A stretch of 13,999 nucleotides of DNA. Source: Oscillospiraceae bacterium. Lineage in GTDB: Bacteria; Bacillota; Clostridia; Oscillospirales; Ruminococcaceae. The position numbers were made by a program, and so were the translations under genes. This document shows, in pieces, positions 1 through 6,602 of this stretch (position 1 is its first letter; each line of letters opens with the position of its first letter). The notes beneath the pieces were generated by a model that did no database searches, was not told the DNA's origin, and worked only from the letters and a program-made list of their open reading frames with translations. The stretch covers positions 1-13,999 of the forward strand of contig CAAFQL010000123.1 in the NCBI GenBank assembly GCA_900765125.1. Reading direction: 5' to 3'.

Positions 1-124
1 GTCCTGTTATAACTCCGTCCATGTCTACATCGCCAAGTGCAAATGAAGTTTCCTCAGCAGAAACAGCAAAAGCCATTCCGCCTATCATTGTAAGCGCTGT
101 TAATAATGATGTTAATTTTTTCAT
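1..124 (-). CDS. Secreted protein with N-terminal dockerin-type calcium loop (partial)
   Basis: Only the first 41 codons are inside the window; the gene runs off the left edge. The start is the ATG at 124-122, preceded by AAAGGA (138-133) at 8 nt spacing. Residues 1-23 form a classic signal peptide: KK at 2-3, a hydrophobic core, and an AVSA cleavage site before EE, so the product should be exported. The mature N-terminus enters at once the motif L-G-D-V-D-M-D-G-V-I-T (residues 30-40). It matches the first half of a type I dockerin calcium loop, with D32, D34, D36, G37, I39 and T40. Dockerins usually sit at the C-terminus and bind cohesins, so an N-terminal placement is less usual. The gene begins 26 nt after the cohesin-like/dockerin gene with no terminator between, so both are probably on one mRNA. 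The catalytic or structural module is beyond the window and cannot be named. Confidence 0.8.
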   Translation of the reverse strand, partial: MKKLTSLLTALTMIGGMAFAVSAEETSFALGDVDMDGVITG

Positions 125-150
125 AATATCAGTCCTTTCTTAGTTTTTAA

Positions 151-1116
151 TCAATAATAAACTGTTTTATGTTGAACTTCTAATATCTCTTCAACAGGAA
201 TTTGAGTCATAAGAGAAGAATACCAATTAAGCACTAAATTACTATCATCCATAGTAATCATTCCGTCCCTATTAGCGTCCGCTGCTTCTACGCATGAGAA
301 TGTAACATTCTGCACAGTCCTAATAAAAGTGCTAAAGCTATCACCCCATAAAAGCTTTTTGCCATTGCTAAATGTTGACGTTTCATTGTTAATGATCTTA
401 TGGTTTAAAATATTAATTGAAGGGGTAACTCCGGCTACTCGTGCATTGTTAGCCAAAGCACCAATATTAGAAGCATCGGAAATCTCTATATCTCCGGAAC
501 CGTCAGCATCGCCAAGCATATAATCGTAAACGATAGACTGACTTGGAGTTACTTCAAGGTTAATCTCGGGATGTATGTCATCCATTGTAGGATGAGCCTT
601 TACAAAAGTCTCACTAATATTTTCAGTTTGCGATTTATAGCTTGCCAAAGCCACTGAAAATTCAGACAAACTTTCGTCTGTAACATCCCCATCAGCAGCA
701 TTTAAATAAAGACATATTTCAATATCTTCACAATAATCTGTGCTTTCATACCATTGTTCAGTTCCACCGTTGCCGTTGAAAGTGCCAGCCCAGACAAATA
801 AACCTTTTTCCTCGTTTACAGAATGAATACTCTTAAGTTCACTATTCTGTTCTGCTTTTAAATCAGTCACGGATTTAGCAAAATCATACTTATTTGTATC
901 ATATAAAATACAAAATCCCAATTCCGAAACGCCCGGATTATAGGTCGTATAGAACGTCAGTTTAAGCTGCGAATTTGATACAGGCTCTACATTAAGCTCA
1001 TAATCAAACTTTGAATTAATGCCCGGGGGTGTTACTGCCTCTGTAGTCATTGCAGGTACGCTTGAAGCAATCGTTGCGACTGCAAGTACTCCCGCAATGA
1101 TTTTTTCTTTTCTCAT
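151..1116 (-). CDS. Secreted cohesin-like protein with split C-terminal dockerin
   Basis: The product has 321 residues. Residues 1 to about 27 are a signal peptide (MRKEK, hydrophobic core, small residues before TEA). Residues about 37-170 are beta-rich and contain N-P-G-V-S-E-L-G-F followed by L-Y-D (60-73). This resembles the early strands of cohesin modules, so I infer a cohesin-like fold without being certain. Two calcium loops follow: D203-x-D205-x-S207-G208-x-I210 with D214, and D280-x-N282-x-D284-G285-x-I287-T288 with D291. This is the dockerin pattern, but the loops start 77 residues apart, far more than the few tens usual for a dockerin. The start ATG (1116-1114) has AGGAGA at 9 nt (1131-1126). 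It is the first gene after a consensus promoter and is followed 26 nt later by another dockerin-loop protein. A cohesin plus a dockerin in one small secreted protein would fit an adaptor scaffoldin; alternatively it is a cell-surface protein using these folds for other binding. Confidence 0.82.
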   Translation of the reverse strand: MRKEKIIAGVLAVATIASSVPAMTTEAVTPPGINSKFDYELNVEPVSNSQLKLTFYTTYNPGVSELGFCILYDTNKYDFAKSVTDLKAEQNSELKSIHSVNEEKGLFVWAGTFNGNGGTEQWYESTDYCEDIEICLYLNAADGDVTDESLSEFSVALASYKSQTENISETFVKAHPTMDDIHPEINLEVTPSQSIVYDYMLGDADGSGDIEISDASNIGALANNARVAGVTPSINILNHKIINNETSTFSNGKKLLWGDSFSTFIRTVQNVTFSCVEAADANRDGMITMDDSNLVLNWYSSLMTQIPVEEILEVQHKTVYY

Positions 1117-1125
1117 AGAAAACCA

Positions 1126-1131
1126 TCTCCT
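1126..1131 (-). promoter_or_regulatory. Ribosome binding site of the cohesin/dockerin gene
   Basis: AGGAGA on the minus strand, 9 nt before the ATG at 1116-1114. It supports this start for the secreted protein and leaves a leader of roughly 54 nt from the predicted transcription start. Confidence 0.75.
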
Positions 1132-1142
1132 AAAAATAAGTA

Positions 1143-1183
1143 TATAATATGTATGTAAGAATATTCCTTACATATACATTATA
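1143..1183. repeat. 41-bp imperfect palindrome over -10 box and transcription start
   Basis: The arms 1143-1159 and 1167-1183 are inverted copies centred on 1163, with only two mismatched pairs among 17. The inner 8 bp of each arm (TATGTAAG / CTTACATA) are perfect. The right arm contains the minus-strand -10 box and the left arm carries TATAAT on the opposite strand. The position over the -10 box and start site fits a repressor operator. The AT-rich content makes some symmetry expected by chance, so function is inferred. Confidence 0.5.
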
Positions 1184-1206
1184 TCACTTCCACAAAAAGA
1201 TGTCAA
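1178..1206 (-). promoter_or_regulatory. Consensus sigma-A promoter of the secreted-protein operon
   Basis: On the minus strand TTGACA (1206-1201) is followed by a 17-nt spacer (1200-1184) and TATAAT (1183-1178). Both hexamers and the spacing are the exact housekeeping sigma consensus. A transcription start near 1171 (a G) is predicted. Upstream of the -35 box (1207-1230) the sequence is rich in A and T tracts, which could act as an UP element. A perfect promoter is expected to be strong unless repressed, which makes the overlapping palindrome notable. Confidence 0.85.
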
Positions 1207-1283
1207 CACATTTTTAATTTTTTAAAAGTAAATAATGCTTATTTTTTAACAATAAAAAGCAAAAAAATGAGCATATATTACAA

Positions 1284-1322
1284 AAAGTCTGCCGTATTTC
1301 ATTAAAAAACACGGCAGACTTT
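1284..1322 (-). terminator. Rho-independent terminator of the ABC-transporter cluster
   Basis: A perfect 12-bp inverted repeat (1284-1295 with 1311-1322) encloses a 15-nt loop. Read on the minus strand the stem ends in a short T run (1286-1282), which includes the last stem bases. It starts one nt after the TAA stop of the small hypothetical gene. This placement closes the upstream cluster and separates it from the promoter at 1206. The stem could act weakly in both directions, but no plus-strand gene is present. Confidence 0.85.
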
Positions 1323-1323
1323 C

Positions 1324-1611
1324 TTATTTATTTTCAGCTGCGGAACGCTCCAGCCATGCATTTGCAAGGTCAAGGGCGTCGAATAAACTTCCTCTTTCAG
1401 AAGTCTTTACAATAGCCTCCATAGGATTCAGTTTCTCATCTGTGGAGATCTGATACACTTTGACTTTATCGGCAATGTCAAGCCCATTCTGCTTTGTCTT
1501 GTGCAGAATTTGCAGCTGCGCCACATACGGGTCAGACATATATCCATAATATATGGAATTTCCGCTGCGTACAAGAGGAAATCCCTTATACATAAAATAT
1601 TCCTGCTGCAT
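1324..1611 (-). CDS. Small conserved-looking protein of unknown function (about 95 aa)
   Basis: I do not recognise a named domain. The 95-residue product has no signal peptide or membrane segment, so it is probably cytoplasmic. The N-terminal third has an aromatic, compact pattern (YKGFPLVRSGN, then IYYGYMSDPYV) that looks like a beta-hairpin core. The middle has K-V-K-V-Y-Q-I-S-T-D, and the C-terminal 30 residues look helical (SLFDALDLANAWLERS). An ATG 9 nt further upstream (1620-1618) would add MVK, but it lies 1 nt from the AGAAGG site, so I prefer the ATG at 1611-1609 with 10 nt spacing. The gene starts 27 nt after the DUF4340 gene and ends 1 nt before the terminator, so it is the last gene of the transporter cluster. 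A role with the transporter is inferred only from position. Confidence 0.75.
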   Translation of the reverse strand: MQQEYFMYKGFPLVRSGNSIYYGYMSDPYVAQLQILHKTKQNGLDIADKVKVYQISTDEKLNPMEAIVKTSERGSLFDALDLANAWLERSAAENK

Positions 1612-1621
1612 TTTTACCATC

Positions 1622-1627
1622 CCTTCT
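1622..1627 (-). promoter_or_regulatory. Ribosome binding site that decides the small gene's start
   Basis: AGAAGG on the minus strand. The ATG at 1620-1618 is only 1 nt away, too close for initiation, while the in-frame ATG at 1611-1609 is 10 nt away. The downstream ATG is therefore the likely start. Confidence 0.6.
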
Positions 1628-1638
1628 TGTTATGTCGT

Positions 1639-3138
1639 TTAGCTCCATGTCTGGATAAATTCCTTATCAGTACCAAAAAGTTCCATGTTTTCTTTTAACG
1701 CATCAATAAACGATGCACGGCATTTAAAGCTTGATACTCCGTTTATGGTGATAAGACAATTGTAACTGTCCTGACGATAGAAACAGATCTCCTGCTCCTT
1801 TTTGCCATTTTTGGTCTTAAAATAAAGCGTTGCTTCCGGTGTTCCAATAGGTTCTTCATCTATAGCAGTACCCTCTGCTGTAGTTTTCAGAAGGAAGGAG
1901 TAGAACTGTCTGTATCGTTCGGAATCAACTTCCTTACCGTTCAGTGTTACAGATGCACTTTCCTTATCTTCTCCCTTGACGGTAAACTCCATGTCCTCCA
2001 GATCATCTGCTTTCAGAGAAAGACTATCTATATCCCACACATATGTTGTAATAACAAGGCTTGATGCAAGGTCTGTAGGTTCAACAGATGCCCATGTGCA
2101 TTTATCTGCTGACATTGCATATACTGCGTCTACACCGTCAAGCATTACCGGATAGAAACTGCCGGAAGTGCCTGTTTCTTCATCTGTTTCAGTATACTTA
2201 TCACCAATATTAAGAGTATACACATTTCCGTCGTCACAATCCATTGTTACTATACAGAAAGGCTCGTCAAGACCATATTCCGCAATATCTTCCTTTTCGG
2301 GATATATTTTCAGAATGCTGCTGGAAGATGCGCCGAACATACCTGTAATAATATTATTAGAACGCTCTACGCTTAAATACGCTGCAATAGGTGAAGTCAT
2401 TTCATGAGTTGCCGCAGTACCGCCTGTATTTTCATTGTTGGCATCCTGCACATAGGTGAGAACGATATCCTTGTCCATATCCTCACGCTTTATTGTGAGT
2501 GTATTGACTATCGGGTACTCATCTTCAGCAGGTGCCTTCAGCATTACCAATGACAAAAAGCTCTCTGCTTTATTTCTGTAATTGGACACCAGAGAAGTCT
2601 TTACAGCATAAACCGTATCGTCACCCTCTACTGCAAAATAATTATTTTCACCGTCTGAAACAGAATTTCCAACCCTGAACGCAAATGTGCTGCCATCATC
2701 AAATGTAATCTTGCCTTTAGCTGCATCATCTCCAAGGCCATACTTATCCATATCGGTACAGTTCTCCAGAACCAGAGAACTGGCTGAAAGACCTGCCATG
2801 TTATTTGCAAGGGTACTTGCAAGAGCTGTATTTGTAGGAAGTTCCTCCCAACCTTTTACACCAAATTCAACAGCTGTACCTGCTGCCTCATCAGCCTCTG
2901 CGGTACGTACTATCACATAGGAACCTGTGTCGTTTTCCACATCTATAGAAGCCACATTTTCAGCAGCCTTGTCAGACAGCACAAGATCTTCGGCATTTAC
3001 AGTGGTAGAAGCAGAGGAAATCTCAGCCTCACTACTGCTTTCCTCTGCTGCCTGCTGACGTGAAACCACCACAACTGCTGCGGCAAGTCCTGCAACAAGA
3101 ACACAGCCGCCTGCAAGTCCCAGTATTTTCTTATTCAT
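1639..3138 (-). CDS. Membrane-anchored DUF4340 protein of a Gld-type ABC cluster
   Basis: The product has 499 residues. One N-terminal hydrophobic segment (about 5-25) after MNKK anchors it; the Ser/Glu-rich stretch 30-45 looks like a linker to an extracytoplasmic part. The body has repeated beta-rich modules typical of DUF4340. Module 1 starts at D-K-Y-G-L-G (131-136) and continues through I-T-F-D-D-G-S and VYAV. Module 2 starts at A-E-Y-G-L-D-E-P (286-293) and continues through LNIGDKY and VYAM. Residues about 430-485 may be a third, degenerate module without YGL. AAAGGA lies 9 nt before the ATG. The SD overlaps a small 4-bp hairpin (AGGA/TCCT, 3139-3151). The gene is 52 nt after the GldG-like gene, matching the known habit of DUF4340 genes to follow GldG-type proteins. 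The molecular function is unknown; an extracytoplasmic accessory role with the transporter is inferred. Confidence 0.85.
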   Translation of the reverse strand: MNKKILGLAGGCVLVAGLAAAVVVVSRQQAAEESSSEAEISSASTTVNAEDLVLSDKAAENVASIDVENDTGSYVIVRTAEADEAAGTAVEFGVKGWEELPTNTALASTLANNMAGLSASSLVLENCTDMDKYGLGDDAAKGKITFDDGSTFAFRVGNSVSDGENNYFAVEGDDTVYAVKTSLVSNYRNKAESFLSLVMLKAPAEDEYPIVNTLTIKREDMDKDIVLTYVQDANNENTGGTAATHEMTSPIAAYLSVERSNNIITGMFGASSSSILKIYPEKEDIAEYGLDEPFCIVTMDCDDGNVYTLNIGDKYTETDEETGTSGSFYPVMLDGVDAVYAMSADKCTWASVEPTDLASSLVITTYVWDIDSLSLKADDLEDMEFTVKGEDKESASVTLNGKEVDSERYRQFYSFLLKTTAEGTAIDEEPIGTPEATLYFKTKNGKKEQEICFYRQDSYNCLITINGVSSFKCRASFIDALKENMELFGTDKEFIQTWS

Positions 3139-3190
3139 AGGACAAAATCCTTTCTGTCAAAATCATAAGCTTTTTTCATAGAAATACTTC

Positions 3191-4792
3191 TCAGCGTTTT
3201 TTTCTGCGAACAGCTACAATAATTCCGCATACTACAACAATAAGCGGGATCACTACCCAGACGATCCACTTAATGGTATCGATCTTTTCCGTGGTAATGT
3301 CAAGTGTAGCTGCTGTTACGTTCTTAGAAGCTATAACTGTACTTGCTTCCTTACCGCAGAGCGTATTCAATGCACTGATAACATAAGCACCGTTATTGTA
3401 AGCTGCGTCTGATACTATCATAGTATCCAGCATCTGCATAGATGTTAGTACAAGCATATCGCTTTCATAAATAGTACCGTCAGTATTTACCTGATTCTGT
3501 ACGATACAGGCAACTGTACGTGCTTTCTGCTCCTCAGCCTCAGAATCTGAAACATCTGAATCTTTGAGTACTACCTCAGTAGAACCTTCAGAAGTCTGCC
3601 ACAGCGGAATTACTACCTTGCCGTTATTGAGCTTTTCTTCGATAATAGGTCTGCCAAACGGAGCAACAATAGGCAGTGAGGTATTTTCAAGGCTTCCGCT
3701 GTAATCCTGTGTTAAAACTGTTACGCTTGGTGCGATCATGGATTGACCTCTGCTATAGAATACATCGTATGTGTTTACGACCTGACTATTATCCTCGGTA
3801 TCGTTTACAATACTCTTTGAAACAGTAATGTTCCATTCTTTCAGGAATGCATCAAGATTAGGTGTATTTCCCTGTGTATAATCGGCGATATAAAGCATAT
3901 ACTTGCCGTATTTTCCGTCATTATACATAAAATCGGAAAGGCGCTTTGTAGCGTCAACACTAAGATCACTTACAGGGGCAGGCAGGACAAGAATGTCATA
4001 ATCCTCTGCACTGAGTGAGGCTGTAGAAATGTCAAGATCTCTTTCAACATCATAACCATTATCATCAAGGAGATCGTTAAGACTGTTCATAGCATAAACA
4101 TTACCCTGTGTCTGGCTGAATATATAATTTCCATTAGCCTTTTCAATAAGACCTACATGCTTTACATTGGCATCTGTTACATTCATAATGGCATTTGTAA
4201 GCATCTGCTCGCCCTTGTAACCTGTAATAATATCAGAAAAAGCGCACTGACCATACATATATGCATAATACTTATTGCTGTCAATATCGAACATTTCAAG
4301 AAGGCTGCTAACTTTAATACGGTCACCGCATGATACGATAACTGCACCTGAACCTATATCACCGCCATACATTGTCTGGTACTTGGACAGAATATCAGGA
4401 TCCTTTGTAGTATCAAAATAGGTAACACTGATATGATCAGAATAATCCTCATACTTAGAGAGAGTTTCACTTACCATCATTTCAGTTGTTCCCAAAAGTG
4501 ATTTGATAGTATCCTTTTCAACAGAGATCGCAATATCAACGTCCTTATCAAGATTCTTTACATAGTCGATAGTTTCCTCGGAAACATCGTACACATTATC
4601 TGTAGTAAGGTCAAGACGAACATCCGCAAGCATACTTACAAGAACGTTTACAAGGATAACCACAACTATCACAACTGCGGTAATTGCCGTTGCAATAGAG
4701 CCGTATTTAAGCTTCTTGCGCATTTTCAGTCTCTTGCGCTGCTTATCAGACATATTGCCATTTTCCAAAATTTCCTGCATATTTTCATTCAT
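3191..4792 (-). CDS. GldG-type ABC transporter auxiliary protein
   Basis: From the chosen start the product has 533 residues. A Lys/Arg-rich cytoplasmic N-terminus (about 17-30) precedes a membrane segment at about 31-56. Next comes L-D-L-T-T-D-N-V-Y-D-V-S, the family-typical 'R-x-D-L-T ... y-s-l-S' entry to the large extracytoplasmic domain. A second membrane segment lies near the C-terminus (about 509-528), closed by RRKKR inside the cell. This two-helix layout with a large external domain is that of the GldG/ABC_transp_aux family, which partners an ATPase and a permease. Two ATGs compete: AAGGAGG is 3 nt from the one at 4798-4796 and 9 nt from the one at 4792-4790. Neighbouring genes use 9 nt, so I chose 4792. 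The SD overlaps the permease stop codon, implying coupling. The substrate is unknown. Confidence 0.85.
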   Translation of the reverse strand: MNENMQEILENGNMSDKQRKRLKMRKKLKYGSIATAITAVVIVVVILVNVLVSMLADVRLDLTTDNVYDVSEETIDYVKNLDKDVDIAISVEKDTIKSLLGTTEMMVSETLSKYEDYSDHISVTYFDTTKDPDILSKYQTMYGGDIGSGAVIVSCGDRIKVSSLLEMFDIDSNKYYAYMYGQCAFSDIITGYKGEQMLTNAIMNVTDANVKHVGLIEKANGNYIFSQTQGNVYAMNSLNDLLDDNGYDVERDLDISTASLSAEDYDILVLPAPVSDLSVDATKRLSDFMYNDGKYGKYMLYIADYTQGNTPNLDAFLKEWNITVSKSIVNDTEDNSQVVNTYDVFYSRGQSMIAPSVTVLTQDYSGSLENTSLPIVAPFGRPIIEEKLNNGKVVIPLWQTSEGSTEVVLKDSDVSDSEAEEQKARTVACIVQNQVNTDGTIYESDMLVLTSMQMLDTMIVSDAAYNNGAYVISALNTLCGKEASTVIASKNVTAATLDITTEKIDTIKWIVWVVIPLIVVVCGIIVAVRRKKR

Positions 4793-4801
4793 AGCCATCT
4801 T

Positions 4802-4808
4802 CCTCCTT
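4802..4808 (-). promoter_or_regulatory. Ribosome binding site of the GldG-like gene, overlapping permease stop
   Basis: AAGGAGG on the minus strand, sharing bases with the TAA stop of the permease gene (4809-4807). Spacing is 3 nt to the first ATG and 9 nt to the second, favouring the second. The overlap suggests that ribosomes finishing the permease re-initiate here. Confidence 0.7.
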
Positions 4809-5544
4809 ATCTCCAGCGGCGTGTTTCAAGGACACGAACTGTCAGGAAGTTGAAAATGGCAGCAGTACTTACATAGAAAAGTACGCTTGACAGATCGAAA
4901 AGTCCGCACGTAAAATCATAAAACTTATTATAGAAGGACAATGCGTTCATGCCTGCCGCAATAACACTTACTATCGGCTGGAAAAACTCCGGAACATTTG
5001 CACTTTCAACAAATCCTGCCAGCGACTGCACTATACACATCACAAATATAAGTAAAAGACTTATAATATATGCTATAAACTGATTTTCTGTAAGAGATGA
5101 AATAAATACGCCCACAGAAATAAATGCTGCACCTAAAAGAAACAATGCAATAAAGTTTGCAGCGACTATTCCCCATGCAACTGTGCCGAAAAAGCTGAGT
5201 ATTAGTGCATATACAAAGATTATCGCCACGCCTATGGTATACATTGCAAGAGCTGCAAAATATTTTCCCAACACGATACCGCCGAGTGACACAGGAGCTG
5301 TAAGAAGTCCCTGTTCGGTTTTCTTCATCTTCTCTTCGCTGAAACTGCGCATTGTGATAACCGGTATAAGCAGGAATCCTGCCCAGAAAAGTACTGAGAA
5401 AAATCCTGACATATCAGCTATTCCACGGCTAAGTGTAAACAGATAAAAACATACACCTGCAAATACATAGTAAATGGTAAGATAAACATAGGCTATAGGG
5501 GACGCAAAGAAGGCTCCCATTTCACGTCTGAAAATCGCACCCAT
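4807..5544 (-). CDS. ABC-2 type permease, GldF-like
   Basis: The product has 245 residues and about six hydrophobic segments (roughly 16-38, 47-64, 95-118, 126-149, 155-178 and 219-240), so it is an inner membrane protein. The cytoplasmic loop after helix 2 carries M-R-S-F-S-E-E-K (65-72) and L-L-T-A-P-V-S (80-86). These are hallmarks of the ABC-2 permease subgroup related to GldF and NosY, where the loop contacts the ATPase. The ATG overlaps the TAA of the ATPase gene by one base (TAATG). A GGAGG site (5558-5554) at 9 nt spacing is formed by the last ATPase codons, so the two proteins should be made in step. Together with the ATPase and the GldG-like protein it should form the transporter core. 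It probably works as a dimer because only one permease gene is present. Confidence 0.9.
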   Translation of the reverse strand: MGAIFRREMGAFFASPIAYVYLTIYYVFAGVCFYLFTLSRGIADMSGFFSVLFWAGFLLIPVITMRSFSEEKMKKTEQGLLTAPVSLGGIVLGKYFAALAMYTIGVAIIFVYALILSFFGTVAWGIVAANFIALFLLGAAFISVGVFISSLTENQFIAYIISLLLIFVMCIVQSLAGFVESANVPEFFQPIVSVIAAGMNALSFYNKFYDFTCGLFDLSSVLFYVSTAAIFNFLTVRVLETRRWR

Positions 5545-6602
5545 TATTCTTCTCCTCCCTTATTGTCCGCAGCGTTTTCTGCTGCTTCTTTCGCAGCTTC
5601 CTTTGCCGCTTTCTGATCCTCCGGTGTAATGAGATTTATTATCGGAACATTCTTCTCTCTTGCCGGCATTGTCTCTCCCATTGTTATTCTCATGAAAATG
5701 TCCTCAAGAGTCATTTCATCATTTGCCATCTTGTAAATGGTTAGTCCCTTTTCACGGCACATCTCATTGAGCATTACACGTATATCTGCACCGTCCTCCA
5801 TAACTATCTCGTAATCATAAATTCCGCCTTCACGCTCCATATCCGCACGAACGCTCTTAACACCCGGTATATTACGGATCGCTCCAAGTACGTCCTCACG
5901 TTCTCCGTCAAGACGTACTGTCATGCGGTTTATGCTTGATACATTTTTAGTAAGGTTTTCAAGAGTGTCGTCAGCTGCCATTTTGCCCTTGTTAATGATA
6001 ATAACACGGTCACATACAGCCTGTATCTCTGACAGAATATGAGAAGAAAGGATAAGCGTATGGCGCTTTCCAAGCTTCTTTATAAGATTTCTGATCTCAA
6101 TAATCTGCTTCGGATCGAGACCAACTGTAGGCTCGTCCAATATCAGAATAGGCGGATTACCTATAAGCGCCTGTGCCATGCCTACTCTCTGACGATAACC
6201 CTTTGAAAGTCTGCCTATAACCCTGCCGGATACATCGCTTATCTGACAAAGGCTGCATATCTCAGTAAGATGAGATTTTCTTGGCAGCTTACATTTTTTC
6301 AGGTCATATACAAAATTAAGATAACCCATAACAGTCATATCCTGATAAAGCGGCGGGAGTTCAGGAAGATATCCGATATTCGCCTTAGCCTTTATCGGAT
6401 TCTCAAGAATATCTATACCGTTTATAAGCACCTGACCGGAAGAAGAACTGATGTAGCCGGTAAGCATATTCATAGTAGTGGATTTACCGGCACCGTTCGG
6501 ACCTAAGAAGCCGATTATTTCTCCGTCCTCAATGGTAAAGCTTACATTGTCCACTGCCAGATGATCGCCGTAGTATTTCGTAAGGTTTTTTACCTCAATC
6601 AT
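5544..6602 (-). CDS. ABC transporter ATP-binding protein, GldA-like
   Basis: The product has 352 residues and is the cytoplasmic energy-coupling subunit. Walker A is G34-P-N-G-A-G-K-S-T (34-42). The signature is L-S-K-G-Y-R-Q-R (132-139), Walker B is I-L-D-E-P (154-158) and the switch histidine is H188 in SSH. The segment I-G-Y-L-P-E-L-P-P (76-84) at the Q-loop position is typical of GldA-type ATPases. Residues about 220-310 form the C-terminal accessory domain seen in ABC-2 export ATPases. The last 25 residues are an Ala/Lys/Glu-rich, probably helical tail. The reading frame is open 45 nt further upstream, but the ATG at 6602-6600 has AAGGAGG at 9 nt and begins M-I-E-V-K-N-L-T, the normal family start, so it was chosen. 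It is the first gene of the transporter cluster, 90 nt after gltX. Confidence 0.93.
   Translation of the reverse strand: MIEVKNLTKYYGDHLAVDNVSFTIEDGEIIGFLGPNGAGKSTTMNMLTGYISSSSGQVLINGIDILENPIKAKANIGYLPELPPLYQDMTVMGYLNFVYDLKKCKLPRKSHLTEICSLCQISDVSGRVIGRLSKGYRQRVGMAQALIGNPPILILDEPTVGLDPKQIIEIRNLIKKLGKRHTLILSSHILSEIQAVCDRVIIINKGKMAADDTLENLTKNVSSINRMTVRLDGEREDVLGAIRNIPGVKSVRADMEREGGIYDYEIVMEDGADIRVMLNEMCREKGLTIYKMANDEMTLEDIFMRITMGETMPAREKNVPIINLITPEDQKAAKEAAKEAAENAADNKGGEE

Noticed and set aside
1235..1274. Inverted repeat (13-bp arms, one mismatch) between the terminator and the promoter
   Set aside because: The arms are almost only A and T apart from the ATGC ends, the loop is 14 nt and no T tract follows on either strand, so it is probably a by-product of the AT-rich spacer.
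3139..3151. Small hairpin AGGA/TCCT covering the DUF4340 ribosome binding site
   Set aside because: Only 4 bp with a 5-nt loop; too weak to be a convincing translational switch.
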